DNA of 64,000 nt from Rattus norvegicus (GCF_036323735.1 NW_026947401.1:186001-250000); one strand, 5' to 3'. Shown: positions 1 to 11,833, counted from the stretch's first letter. Numbers and translations: made by a program. Notes: generated from the letters alone by a model not told the origin.

Positions 1-2001
1 AAGAAGAAGTCTCTAGCTTTAGAGTGATGGAGTATGTAAAGTTTTCCCCTGTGTCACAGGAGACACTCCTGGAAAAGGCACTCTCAAAACTGGCCAATGT
101 AAGGAAAGCTTTTAAGCAAGTAGGCCAAGGCAGTTCTCAGAGACATCATCATTAGGCCTTCCTGAAAAATCTCTTTTAACCTGGAGATCCCTATCTTCTG
201 TGATGTCACAAGTGTTGTCCTGACAGCAACTGCCTCTCAGGTATTCCTTCAGAACCTCTAGGGTTTATTACTTGGTCTCTACTTCAGAGTAAACATCAAT
301 TTGGGAGGGTGAACAAAGAGGATGAAGAGATCAGAAATGGGGAGAACGAAGGAAGCTGGCCTTCTGTCTTGGTATAAAAAAAGGAAGAAATACCTGGTCC
401 TTGGTACAGCTCAGTGAGTACTTGGTAGGGATTTAGTGGGATTGCTAAAGGGATAGCCTTGAACTGAGCCTCCCACCTATGGGAATCAGGAACTTGGAGT
501 CTCTCAGAAGCATCTGGACTTCCCTGTTCTTACGGTTTCTGGAAATCAGAGAGTTTATATCATTAATTTCTTTATTCCTAAAGCCAAGTGTTGGGAAGGA
601 CACAGTTATTTTCCTGAGAGCTCATGGCCGTTACACTTTTTGAGAAGAATAGAACGGTCCTAAGGAAAAATGGAGAGACCAGTATTGTGTCCATAGCTCA
701 GAGTAAACTCTGCCATATTTTGGGTATCTATAGTACAGTCTGGGAAGCAGCAGTATTATTAGTTGTGACTTCATCATGTCAGTCTTTCAACTAATATTTC
801 CACTGACTAACACTTTACTTTTCTGAGTCAATAGGTATGATTAGCTGTCAGTTTCTCTTCTTTCATTTCTTTCATTTTTTATGTTTTAGCAATTTTTATT
901 GCTTTTTTAACTTGATATTTACCTTTAATGTTATTTCATTTCCCATTTTATTACCATAGGATTCCTAACCGTATCCTTCTCCTTCTTCTCTAACCCCCCT
1001 GACTGTGCCTTCACATTACCTTGAACTGGGAGACAAACCTAGAGAGGAACAATAGCTTCTTCTTCCATTTATGATGCACAAGGTCATCCTGTGCTACATG
1101 CAGTTTGAGCCATAGCTCTGTCAGAGTACATTCATTGAATATTGGTCTAGTACCAGAAAGCATTGACATTATTGTTCTTGTGGGTTTTAAAGCTCCTTTA
1201 CCTCTTGAAATTCTTTCTCAAAATCTGCCAACAAGAGGTCTGTTTCAGTTCACTGGTTTGCCACTAGCATTAATTTCTGTAGTTGACATGATCTACCTGT
1301 GTCTCTCAGGAAATACCTATATCTGGTTGCTGGCAGAATGCACTTTTTAGCTACAAAAATCTTATCTAGTTTTGGTGGCTGATGTACATATATACTTCTG
1401 GTGGCTCCTACACCTATGTGATTAGGTGGAATGGTAACATGGATACTGAGCAACTAGGTCAAGAATGTGGAGTTCAGAAATGACAATGCCAAATAGACTC
1501 CCTCAAGTTCTTATGAACCAATTGAAGTTGAGGTTTCACTGCTCCGCAAGCCATTCTTCTTTCTGCTCGTCCTCCAGTATCTTATGTTTGTCCTTCAGAG
1601 AGAATCATGGTAAAACATCTGACCTTCAAGTCTAGCAATGGGAACCAGGAAGGTAGATAGTGTAGTACTGATACCAAATAGGACTAGAGAACTGAATTCT
1701 ATAGTCATTTTGTCCTTTGCTTTAGTGAAAATGGAATTGGAAACAGAATTTTTGAGTACACATACAGGAATATTAATAAAGTCTCATATCATGGAATGTA
1801 CAATGAGAAAGTGAAATACAATATTCATTCAGTTAAGGTCTGTAGGCAAAATACTGTCCTATGGGAAACAGAGAAAAACTGGGATATTGAACTGTATGTC
1901 ACAGGAATGAACCTGGGAATAAAATGTTATCTAGAAGAATCTCCTCCACTCTATGTTCCTAAATCTTTTCCAGCCATGCTAAGCACCTGACTAATTTTGT
2001 C
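1..2001. repeat. Array unit U1 (left-truncated by window edge), degenerate 2.0-2.8 kb tandem repeat
   Basis: First unit of a head-to-tail array. The window opens inside the block reading AGTCTCTAGCTTTAGAG, which recurs near 2040, 4860, 7035, 9520, 11870, 44830, 47045 and 49450. Landmarks in order are a GTCACAGGAGACACTCCTGG block, TGATGTCACAAGTGTTGTCC, a minus-strand open block (about 400-640), an L1 3'UTR-like block read on the minus strand (about 865-1400), a GTGGCTGATGTACATATATAC site where other units carry a microsatellite, and a tail with AATATTCATTCAGTTAAGG. The short open frames at 1105-1350 and 1250-1453 fall in the L1-like part and are not genes. No intact coding sequence is seen. 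Confidence 0.85.
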
Positions 2002-3357
2002 CATTCAGAGCATGTAACCACTAATGAAGCAAAGAGAAAACTCTAGCTTTAGAGAAACATAATATGTAAATGATTCCACTGTTTCACAGGAGACACTCCT
2101 GGAAAGGGCACCCTCAAATCTGGTCAAGGTAAGGAAAGCTGGTTAGCAGTTAGGCCATGGAAGTTCTCAGTGACATCATCATTAGGCCTCTCTGAAAAAT
2201 TTCTTGTATCTTGGAGAGCCCTAGCTTCTTCTGTGATGTCACAAGTGTTGTCCTGACTGCAACTGCCTTTAAGATATTCCTTCAGTACTTCTAGGATTTA
2301 CTAATTGGCCTCTAATGCCGAGTAAACAGTCATTTGGGAGGGAGAACACAGAGGATGAAGTGATTAGACATGGGGTGTAGGAAGCTGGCCCTTTGTCTTG
2401 GTATAAAAATGAAGAAATTTGTGGTCAATGGGAAAGCTCCTTGAGTCTTGGGTAGGGGTTTAGTAGGTTCACTGAAGAGTTAGCCTTGATCTGAGTCTTC
2501 CACGTATGGGAATCAGGTATTGGGATCCTCTCAGAAACTTCTGGACTTCCCTGCTTATTATTTAACTTGGAAGTCAGATAGTTTATATAATTCATATCTT
2601 TATCCCAATAGCCAGGTGTTGGGAAAGGCACTATAATTTTTTCTGAGAGCTCATAGCTTTTACCCTTTTGCCAAGAAGGAAAAGATCCTAAGGAAGAAAG
2701 GTAAGACAAGTAATGTGTCCTCAGCACAGAGTAAACTCCTCCATGCATTGGATTCTAATAATGCAGTTCGTGTGTGTTACTGATATCAGAGACGGAGAAG
2801 TGCTTATAGATGAGACTTCATCATCTCAGTCTTTCCACAAGTAATACTCTGACTACCATTCCCTGACAGTGACCCCTTAAAATTCTGAGTCAATAGGTGT
2901 GGTTGGCTGGTAGATTTCTTTTCTTTTATTACTTTCATTTTTTTAATTTTTAATAAATTTTATGGCTTTTTAATTGTATATTTCTAAATTTACATTTAAA
3001 ATATTATTTACTTTTCCAGTTTCCTGATTATAAGATCCATTACCAGTCCCCTTATTCTTCTCTTATAAACCCCCTTACTGACCCTTGACATTCCCTTGAA
3101 CTGGGAGTCAAACCTAGGCAGGACCAAGGGTTCTCCTTCCACTGTTGCCCAACAATGCCATCTTCTGCAACACATGCAATCGGTGCCATAGGTCTCTTTA
3201 TGTACATTCTTTGAATATTGGTCTATTACCAGAAAGCTCTGTTTCATTGGCATTGTTGCTCTTATGGGGTTGAAATCACCTTCACCTCTTCTAATTATTT
3301 CTCAAAATCGACCAACAACAAGTTCAATTTCAGTTCACTGGTTTGCCACTAGGGTTC

Positions 3358-3946
3358 ACGTTGTGATTTGCCCTGAAGTTATCTGTGTTTGATGCTAATT
3401 CCACTACCCCAAGGTCAGCTACATAGTTCTCTACTCAGAACTCAGGTGAATTCACCAGAACCACCTCCCCATTGAATTTGTAAAGTATATGTGAGTGGCA
3501 GGAATAGGATAGAAGGACGGTTATCATGGAGGAGAAGGAAGAATGGGCAGGAGAGATATTTGAAGGAAGAGGAAGAGACAAGAGGAAAAAAAGAGAGAAA
3601 GGAATGTGACAGAGTGAGAAGCCATGGCAGGTGAATTTAAGATTCTGCTCTGTGTATTTACAGGTCTTTATTAATGTTCCTAAGTGATGGATAGTACCCG
3701 ACGTTGTATGTTTCAGTGGGCAACTATATCTAATCAACTAAATCAAAGATTATTGTGCTGTGTGTTTTTTATGTGAGGGTTTGAGTATAGGAGAGTGTGT
3801 GACGGCATGAAACACTTGGTAGCCGAGGAGCAGGGTGGTGTTTCTCCCAAGATATCTAGCAGAGAATTTCAGATTCTTCAGTGCCAGTGTTAGCAGGGTA
3901 AAACAAAATTTTACTTTTTTTATTTTATTTTTATATTTTTAAAAGA
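3358..3946. mobile_element. Insertion of about 590 bp private to U2, possibly an old solo LTR
   Basis: Other units read from GGTTTGCCACTAGCATTCAC straight to CTTCTGTATTTGACATGCTC. Here that continuity is broken after GCCACTAGGGTTCACG and resumes near ACATTCAGTTCTCTGTATAATATGC. The insert begins TGTGATTTGCC and ends in an A/T-rich stretch. An LTR is the likeliest reading from its length and TG start, but I cannot name the family, and the flanking TTCAC/TTCAG similarity is only a weak target-duplication candidate. Confidence 0.5.
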
Positions 3947-4048
3947 ACACATTCAGTTCTCTGTATAATATGCTCTAGCTGGGTCTCAGGAAATATCTAT
4001 ATCTGGTTCCTGGCAGAAAGCACTTCTTAGCTTCATCAATCTTATCTA

Positions 4049-4052
<4 letters not shown>

Positions 4053-4109
<57 letters not shown>
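4053..4109. repeat. (TA)n microsatellite at the shared site in U2
   Basis: Pure TA tract of about 57 bp directly after CTTATCTAGTTTTATA. Confidence 0.95.
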
Positions 4110-4111
<2 letters not shown>

Positions 4112-4828
4112 TTCTGCTACTTGGGTAGGGGGAATTTTCACATGGATTCTGTGTAACTAATTCAAGAATGTAGATTCCACAAAGAACAATGTCAAATCCC
4201 TCCTGTTCTTATGAACATATTGAAGTTGAGGTTTCACTGGACGTCAAGTCATTCCTCTCACTGTCCTTCGTCTTGTATCTTATTATTCCTCAAGAAGGAA
4301 TCATGGTAAAACATCCACAAACCTCAAGTCTGGCCACGGGAACACAGTGAGGTTGATAATGCAGAACGGATATCAAATGGGACTAGAGAACCATTGAATT
4401 CCATAGTCCATGTTGTCCTTTGCTGTACTGATGTCTGGTAATTTTGGGATAAAAATAAGGATTTGGAAGTTTATCATTTCAAATAGGTACACAATATTTA
4501 CACTGTTATACTCATTCTATAGCTGGGCCACATTTGTTGCCAAAATCATTACAGAAAATGGAATTGGATAACAGAATTTTTGAGTACACATTCAGCAATA
4601 TTTATAAAGTTCCATATCGATTAATGTACAATAAGGAAGTGAAATACAATATTCATTCAATTGACGGTCGGTAGGGAAAATACTGGCCTTTGGGAAATAG
4701 ACAAACCTACAAAATTGTACTGTATTTTTCAGATTGTACCTGGGAATAAAATTAATACCCAGGAGAATTTCCTCCTCTCCATGTTACAAGATCTTTTCTA
4801 CCCATTCCAAGCCTTGACTAACTTTTTC

Positions 4829-6213
4829 CATTCAGAGCATGTAACCATTAATAAAGCAAAGTCTCTAGCTTTAGAGAGATGGAGTACATAAAGGTTTCCA
4901 CTGAATCTCAGGAGACATACCAGGAAAGGGCACCCTCAAATCTGGTCAATGTAAGGAAAGTTGTTTAGCAAGTAGGCCAAGGCAGTTCTCAGTTACATCA
5001 TCATTAGGCCCTGCCTGAAAATCTCTTGTAACCTGGAGAGCTTTATCTTCTTCTTTAATGTCTCAAGTATTGTCAAGTCTGCATCTGCCTCTCAGATATT
5101 CCTTCAGTACCTCTAGGGTTTAGTAATTGGCATCTAAGTCTGAGTAAACCGCCATTTGGGAGTTAGAACAAAGAAGTTGAAGAGATCAGAAATTGGTAGA
5201 AGGAAGCTGCCCTTCTGTCTCGGTCTAAAAAATGGAAGAAATATGTGTGTGTGGGAAAGCCCAGTGAGTCCTTGGTAGGTGTTGACTGGTATTGATGGAC
5301 AGATACCACTGATATGAGCCTCCCACATATGCAATCAGGAACTGGGGTCCTCTCAGAAGCATCTGGACTTCTCTGTTCTTATGGTTCCTGGTAATCAGAG
5401 AGTTAATATCATTAATTTTTTTTTATTCCAAAGCCATGTGATGGGAAGGGCACTGTTGTTTTCCTGAGAGCACATGGCCTTTATTCTTTTTGACAAGAAG
5501 AAAAAGGACCTAAGCAAGAAAGGAAGGAAAAGTATTGTGTCCCTTGCTTAGAGTAATCTCCTCCAAGCTTTATATATCCTTTGGGCAGTTTGTGTCTGAC
5601 ACTGATATCTGGGAGGGAGAAGGACTTCTAGTAGAGACCTCACCATCTCACTCTTTCCAATATTATATCATTTATTTCTCATATTTTTTATTTTTTACAA
5701 ATTTTATTTGTTTTCTTAAACATATAAATTTCTATATTTACATTTAAAATATTATTTCCTGTAAGAGTTTCCACCCATAGGGGCCCTAACGGGTTCCTCT
5801 CCACTTCTTCTATAAACCACCTCACTCTCCCTTCACATTTCTTTTAACTGCGAGACAAACCAAGGGAAGACCAAGGCCTTCTACTTCCATTGGTGCCCAA
5901 CAAGTCTATACTCTGCTACATATTCAGTTGGATGCAGAGGTCTGTCCAATAACAGTCTTTGAATATTGGTTTGGTGCCAGAAATCACTGGTTTTTGGCAT
6001 TGTTGTTCTTATGGGGATCAAAGCTCCTTCAGCTCTCGTTATCCTTTCTCAGAATCTACCAACAAGAGGTACATTTCAAGTCACTGCTTTGCCACTAGCA
6101 TTCACTTCTTTATTTGACATGCTCTAGCTGTGTCTCTCAGGACATATCTATATCTGTTTCCTGGCAGAATACACTTCTTAGCTTCATCAGTCTTATCTAG
6201 TTTTGGTGGCTGA

Positions 6214-6249
<36 letters not shown>

Positions 6250-6998
6250 TGTATATACTTTTGTTGCCTCCTACAGCTATTTGGTTAGGTGGTTAGGTGG
6301 AATGTTTACATGGATTCTGTGCAATGAGATCAAGAATTTAGAATTTACAAATGAAAATATCAAATAGAAATCCCTCCTGTACTTATGAAGGTATTGAAGT
6401 TGAGGTTTCACTGTTCCTCAAGCCTTTCTTCTCTCTGCTCATGCTCCTGTTTATTATATTTGGCCTTAAGAAAGAATCATGATAACACATCTAAAACCTT
6501 CAAGTGTGGCCACGGGAACACAGGAAGTAGATAGTGTAGTACAGATATCAAATGTGTCTAGAGATCCGAAAAGTATAGTCCATGTGGTCATTTGCTTTAT
6601 TGATGACTGGTAATCTTTGGATAAAATAAGGATTAGGAGTTTATTATTTGAGTAGGTACACAGAATTTACACTGTTATACTCACTCTGTACAACAGCCTA
6701 TTTCATTGCCAAAATCATTGTGGAAAATGGAATAGAAAAACAGAATTTTTGAGTACACATTCAGGAATATTTATAAAGTCCCCTATCAAGGAATGTACAA
6801 TAAGAAAGTGAAATACAATATTCATTCACCTAAAGGTATATAGGGAATATACTGGCCTTTACAAAACAGAAAACCTAGAAAATTGAACTGTATATCACAG
6901 GAATGGACCTGGGAATAAAAATATTATCCAGAAGAATCTCCTTCACTCCAAGTTCCTAAACCATTTCTACCCATGCCAGGAACCTGACTAACTTTCTC
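4829..6998. repeat. Array unit U3
   Basis: Unit of about 2.17 kb starting CATTCAGAGCATGTAACCAT. It shares with U7 (44.8-47.0 kb) several variants absent from its neighbours, including CTTCTTTATTTGACATGCT, an ACATATCT variant, and AGAGTTTCC with CCCAT in the L1-like block. That makes U7 its closest relative by eye. The minus-strand frame 5134-5334 contains a PISDLF block also present in U7 (45081-45293). A (TATG)n tract at 6211-6256 occupies the shared microsatellite site. Confidence 0.85.
6211..6256. repeat. (TATG)n microsatellite at the shared site in U3
   Basis: About nine ATGT repeats preceded by a short TA run, at the same relative position as the TA tract in U2. Confidence 0.95.
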
Positions 6999-8287
6999 CA
7001 TTCAGAGCATGCAACCACTATTGAACCAAAGAGAAGTCTCTAGCTTTAGAGAGAAGGAGTACATAAAGGTTTCCCATGTGTCACAGGAGAAACTCCTGGA
7101 AAAGGCACTCACAAAACTGGTCAATGTTGGAAAGCTGTTTAGAGGTAGGCCTTGGCAGTTCTCAGTTATATCATCATTAGGCCCTCCATGAAAAATCTCT
7201 TGTATCCTGGAGAGTCCTAGCTTCTTGTGATGTTACAAGTGATGTCATGTCTGCAAATGGCTCTCAGATATTACTTCAGTACCTATAGGGTTAACTAATT
7301 GGCCTCTAGTTCACAGGAGGCATCAATTTGGAAGTGAGATCAAAGAGGATGAAAGGCTCAGAGTTGGGGAGAATGAAAATGGCCTTCTGTCTTGGTATAA
7401 AAATAAGGAAGAAATATGTCGACCCTGGGAAATCTCACTGAGTCCTTTGTAGGAGCTGAGTAGTTACGTTGAAGAGATAGAATTGATATGCGCCTTCAAC
7501 ACATGATATAAGGAGCTGGGGCCTTTCACAAGCATCTGGACATCCAAACTTCTAGTGGTTCCTGTAAGTCAGAGAGTTTATATCATTAATATCTTTATCC
7601 CAAAAGTCAAGTGTTTGGAAGGGCACTGTTCTTCCTTTAGAGCTCATGGCTTTTATTTTTTTTGCCCAGAAGAAAAAGGTCCTAAGGAAGAAGTGAAAGA
7701 CAAGTAATGTGTCCTCAGCTAAGAATAAACTCCTTGATTATTTGGATACCTATAGTGCAGTTTGTGTCTGATACTGGTTTTGGGAAAGAGACGTGTTTCT
7801 AATTCATCATATCAGTCTTTCCTCTAGTATTACTCTGACTCCAGTTGCCTGATAGTGACCCTTTATATATCTCAGTCAATGTGTGTGATTAGATGGCAGT
7901 TTTCTTATCTTTAACTTATTTTTTTATTATTTAGCAATTTTTTAGACCAAGGGCATCTCCTTCCACTGGTGCCGTACAAGGCCATTCTCTGCTACATATG
8001 CAGTTGGAGCCATAGGTCTATCCATGTACAATCGTTGAATATTCGAACAGTACCTGAAACCTCTGCTTGGTTGGCATTGTTTTTCTTATTGGATTGAAAG
8101 CTCTTTCAGCTGTTATAATCCTTTCTCAAAATCTACAGACAAGAGATCTTTTTTCAGTTCACTGGTTTGCCACTACCATTCACTTCTGTATTTGACATGC
8201 TCTAGCTGTGTCTCTCAAGAAAGAGCTATATCCGTTTCTTCTAATCATGGAAGTCTATGCTTCATCAATTTTATCTAGTTTTGGTGG

Positions 8288-8290
<3 letters not shown>

Positions 8291-8364
<74 letters not shown>

Positions 8365-8455
8365 ATTTACACATATCTATATATCTATATTTATATCTAT
8401 CTATATATATACATATATATGTATGCATATATATGTATGCATATATATATATATC
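8291..8455. repeat. Compound TA/TG/TATC microsatellite at the shared site in U4
   Basis: A long TA run is followed by a short TG run, TATC repeats and TATGCA-type repeats. The open frame 8257-8544 is only a translation of this tract. Confidence 0.95.
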
Positions 8456-8930
8456 CTATAGATATGAGGTTAAGTGGAATTTTAGCATGGATTCTGGCAA
8501 ATAAAGTCAAGAAAGTAGAATCCACAAATGACAGTGCCAAATAGACTCTCTCCTGTTCTTATGAACCTAATGAAGCTGAGGTTTCAGTGGACCTCAAGCC
8601 ATTCCTCATACTGCACATCCTCATGAATCTTATGTTTGGGCTATAGAAAGTATCATGGTAAAACATCCAAAAACCTCAACTCTCTTCCTGGGAATACAGG
8701 AAGGTAGATATTAGAGAACTGATATCTAATGGGACTACAGAAACACATTCTATAGTTCATGCAGTCCTTTACTTTAATGATGTTTTGTAATTTTTCGATA
8801 AAATAAGAATTTTGGAGTTTATCATTTGAAGAAGGTACAAAAGATTTACACTTTAATTGTTGGTAGCCACCCATACCAGCTGTTGTCTGTTACTACAGGG
8901 TACAGCTATTGTCCCCCCCGAAGGACGAAG

Positions 8931-8942
8931 TGCGCATGCGCA
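8931..8942. promoter_or_regulatory. NRF1-type palindrome TGCGCATGCGCA inside the solo LTR
   Basis: The 12-bp palindrome matches the NRF1 consensus YGCGCAYGCGCR at every position. It lies about 100 bp upstream of the LTR's TATA-like box, with two CCAAT motifs between. Binding is inferred from the motif only. Confidence 0.6.
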
Positions 8943-9006
8943 AAGGTTTGTTCACGCCAAGTCGTTGCCCACTCTGGGGCGTTCCAATGAGAATACGGCT
9001 ATGCAG

Positions 9007-9043
9007 CCAATCAGGAAGGAACACGTTGCTTTGGGGGATAAAA
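9007..9043 (+). promoter_or_regulatory. LTR core promoter: CCAAT box and ATAAAA box
   Basis: CCAAT at 9007-9011 (in CAGCCAATCAGG) is followed 27 bp later by a TATA-like ATAAAA at 9038-9043, a normal spacing for an LTR U3 promoter. Transcription would run rightward out of U4 into U5. Confidence 0.6.
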
Positions 9044-9087
9044 ACTAACACTCTCTGGGGCCGCGGTGCCGCTCCTCTTCAAGATGC

Positions 9088-9093
9088 AATAAA
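9088..9093 (+). terminator. LTR polyadenylation signal AATAAA
   Basis: AATAAA lies about 45 bp downstream of the TATA-like box and about 65 bp before the LTR's 3' end, consistent with a short R region. Confidence 0.55.
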
Positions 9094-10950
9094 TGCTTTC
9101 CTGCACAAGGATCCTTGTGGCCGCGTGCGTTCTTGCTGGCAAGACAATAGCACGGGTCATTTAATATTCACTCTATAGCTGTTCCTCCTTTGTTGCCATA
9201 ATCATTGCAAAAAGTCAATTGGAAAACAGAATTTTTGAGTACACATTCAGGAATATATGTAATGTCCCCTATCAAGGTATGTAGAAAAAATTTAAATCAA
9301 TATTCATTCAACTGAAGGGCTGCAGGAAAAATAGTTGCCTTTGAGAAGCAGAGAAAACTTAGGAAATTTAAGAGTATGACACAGGAATGTATCTAGGAAT
9401 AAAATTATTATCCAGAAGATTCTCGTCCAATCCATGTTCCTAGATCTTTTGTACCCATGCCAGGACCCTGACTAAATTTCTCCATTCACAACATGTAACC
9501 ACTAATGAAACAAAGAGAAGTACTTAACTTGAGAGAGATGGAGTATGTAAAGGTTTCCACTGTGACACAGGAGAAACTCCTTGTAAGGGAACCCTTGAAA
9601 TTGGTCAATGTAAAGAAAGCTGTTCAGCAGGTAGGCCATGGCAGTTCTCAGTGACATCATCATTAGGCCCTGCCTGAAAATTTTTGTATCCTTGAGAGCC
9701 CTAGCTCCTTTTGTAATGTTACAAGTGTTGTCCTGACAGCAACTGCCTTTCAAATATTCCTTCAGTACCTCTAGGGTTTACTACTTGGCCTCTAATTCAG
9801 AATAAACAGCCGTATTGGAGGGAGAAGAAAGAGGGTAAAGAGAATAGTGATGGGGAGAAGGAAGCTGGCCTTCTTTATTTGTATAAAAGAGGAAGAAATA
9901 CTTGGTCCATTGGAAAACTGAGTGAGCCTGTTTAGGGTTTGAGTGGGTTAGCTGAAGAGTTATTCTTTATTTGAGCCTTCAACATATTGGAATCAGGAAC
10001 TGAGAGCCTCCCAGAAACAGCTGGACATCCCTGCTTGTTATGGTTCCTTGATGTCAGAAAGTTTATATCATTAATTTCTTTATACCAAAAGCCAGGTGTT
10101 GGAAAGGACCCAGTTGTTGTCTGAGAGCTCATGGCTTTTATAATTTTTCCTAGAAGAGAAAAGTCCCAAGGAAGAATGGAAAGACATATATTGTGTCCTC
10201 AGCTGTGTAAACTCCTCCATGATTTGGATTCCTATAGTGCAGTTTGTGTCTGACACTGATATCAGGGAGAGAGAAGTGCTTCTATTTGAGACTTCATCAT
10301 CTCAGTCTTTCCACTAGTATTATTCAGACTATCTTTCCCTGACAGTTACCCTTTAGATTTCTGAGTCAATAGGTTTGATTGGCTGACAGTTAACTTTTCT
10401 TTTTTTTTTTCTCTCATTTTTTTAATTCTTAAGCAACTTTTATTGCTTTTTCTAATTGAATATATTTAAATTTACAATTCAAATGTTATTTCCTTTCCCA
10501 GGTTCCTGACCATGAGATCCCTAAACAGTCCCACTAACCTACTTCTATAAGCCCCCTTACTGCACCTTGACATTCCCATGAACTGGGGAGGCAAACCTAG
10601 GGAGGAGCAAGGGCTTCTCCATCCATTGGGGCCCAACAAGGCCATCATCTGTTACCTGTGCAGTTGGAGCCATAGGTCTGTCCATACACTGTCTTTGAAT
10701 ATTGGTTTAGTACCAGAAAGCTCTGCTTAGTTGAATTGTTGTCCTTATGGGGTTGAAAGTCCTTTCAGCTCTTGTAGTCATTTCTCAACATCTACAAACA
10801 TGAGGTCCATTTTCAGTTCTCTGGTTTGCCACTAGCATTCACTTCTGTATTTGACATGCTCTAGCTGTGTCTCTCAAGAAAAATCTATATTCAGTTCCTG
10901 GCAGCATGCATTTCTTAGCTTCAACAATAATATCTAGTTTTGGTGCCAGG

Positions 10951-10955
10951 TATAT

Positions 10956-11004
<49 letters not shown>
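10951..11004. repeat. (TA)n microsatellite at the shared site in U5
   Basis: TA tract following GGTGCCAGGTATATCAATA. Overlapping frames on both strands are translations of the repeat. Confidence 0.95.
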
Positions 11005-11005
<1 letters not shown>

Positions 11006-11518
11006 TTTTGGTGGCTCCTACTACTATGAATTTTGATGGAATATTTATTGGAATATGTCAAGAATTGAAACCAGGTCAAGTATATAGGATCCAAAAATGA
11101 CAATTTCAAATAGACTACCTCCTGTTCTTATAACCTATTGAATTTGAGGTTTCAGTGGACCTCAAGCCATTCTTCTTGCTGCCCACCACCCTGAAACTGA
11201 TGTTTGTCCTGAAGAACGAATCATGGTAAAACATCCAAAAACCTCAAGTCTTTCCCTGGGAACACAGGAAGGTCGATATTAGAGAACTGATGTCTAATTG
11301 AACTACAAAACCACATTCTATAATCCATGTTGTCCTTTGGTTAACTGATGTCTGGTAATTTATGGATAAAATAAGGATTTGGGAGTTCATCATTTGAAGG
11401 ACCTAAACAATATTTACACTGTTATATTCACTCTATATCTGGTCCCCGTTTGTATCCAATTTTATTGCATAAAATGGAATTGGAAAAATGAAATTTTGAG
11501 TACACATGCAGGAATAAA

Positions 11519-11550
11519 TTATATATATATATATATACATATATATATAC

Positions 11551-11597
<47 letters not shown>

Positions 11598-11611
11598 CAT
11601 ATATATATATA
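11519..11611. repeat. Second TA-rich microsatellite in U5, with periodic AC interruptions
   Basis: TA blocks interrupted by AC at roughly regular intervals, placed where other units read GGAATATTTATAAAGTCCC. This is a different site from the usual microsatellite. Confidence 0.95.
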
Positions 11612-11833
11612 GTCCCTTATCAATGAATGTACATTCAGAAAATGTAGCACAAAAGTCACTCAATTAAAGGTCTCTAGGGAAAATACTGACACTTGGAAAA
11701 CGAGAACACCTAGGGAATTGAACATTATGTCACAGGATTGGACCTGGGAATAAAATTAATCTCCAGAAGAATCTCCTTCTCTCCACATTCCTAGATATTT
11801 TTTACCCATGCCAAGCACCTGACTAACTTTCTT

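Larger units (their letters stand above)
2002..4828. repeat. Array unit U2, longest unit, with a private insertion
   Basis: This unit starts at the shared landmark CATTCAGAGCATGTAACCAC. It has the same block order as U1 but is about 2.83 kb long because it holds an extra segment of about 590 bp (about 3358-3946) and an expanded (TA)n at 4053-4109. The minus-strand frame 2425-2748 (107 codons) contains the block VPFPTPGYW followed by a stretch also recognisable in U5, U7 and U8. I treat it as a decayed, frame-related block and not as a functional gene. Confidence 0.85.
8852..9165 (+). mobile_element. Solo LTR of an IAP-like (ERVK-type) endogenous retrovirus with perfect 6-bp target duplication
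   Basis: The LTR occupies 8858-9159 (302 bp), starts TGTTGGTAGCC, ends GGGTCA, and is flanked by TTTAAT on both sides (8852-8857 and 9160-9165). The neighbouring units run uninterrupted through this site. Inside are a perfect NRF1-type palindrome (8931-8942), CCAAT at 8984-8988 and 9007-9011, an ATAAAA TATA-like box (9038-9043) and AATAAA (9088-9093), in the order promoter, then polyadenylation signal, expected for a plus-oriented LTR. It is clearly more GC-rich than its surroundings. No internal retroviral sequence remains, so it is a recombined solo LTR. The IAP-like label rests on the TGTTGG start, the CCAATCAGG block and the 6-bp duplication. Confidence 0.88.
6999..9482. repeat. Array unit U4, carrying a solo LTR and a deletion in its L1-like block
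   Basis: Unit of about 2.48 kb including a 302-bp LTR plus target duplication, so about 2.18 kb of unit sequence. Within the L1 3'UTR-like block, sequence jumps from AGCAATTTTTT to AGACCAAGGGCATCTCC near 7940-7950, so the L1 3' end present in the other units is deleted here. The microsatellite site is a compound TA/TG/TATC tract (8291-8455). No unit in the second array shares these features. Confidence 0.85.
9483..11833. repeat. Array unit U5
   Basis: Unit of about 2.35 kb. It shares GGTGCC followed by a GGTATATC start of the microsatellite with U8 (48.4 kb), where U1-U4 have GGTGGCTGATAT. U5 and U8 are therefore the likely duplicate pair. The minus-strand frame 9932-10132 includes SFPTPGFW followed by a block shared with U2, U7 and U8, and the frame 9502-9753 shares LRTAMAYLLN with U6. 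There are two microsatellites, one at the usual site (10951-11004) and one downstream at 11519-11611. Confidence 0.85.

Noticed and set aside
8257..8544. 95-codon Tyr-Ile repeat frame
   Set aside because: Translation of the TA/TG microsatellite in U4.
8909..9178. Frame of 89 codons in the GC-rich stretch
   Set aside because: Covers the solo LTR; nothing retroviral or cellular is encoded.
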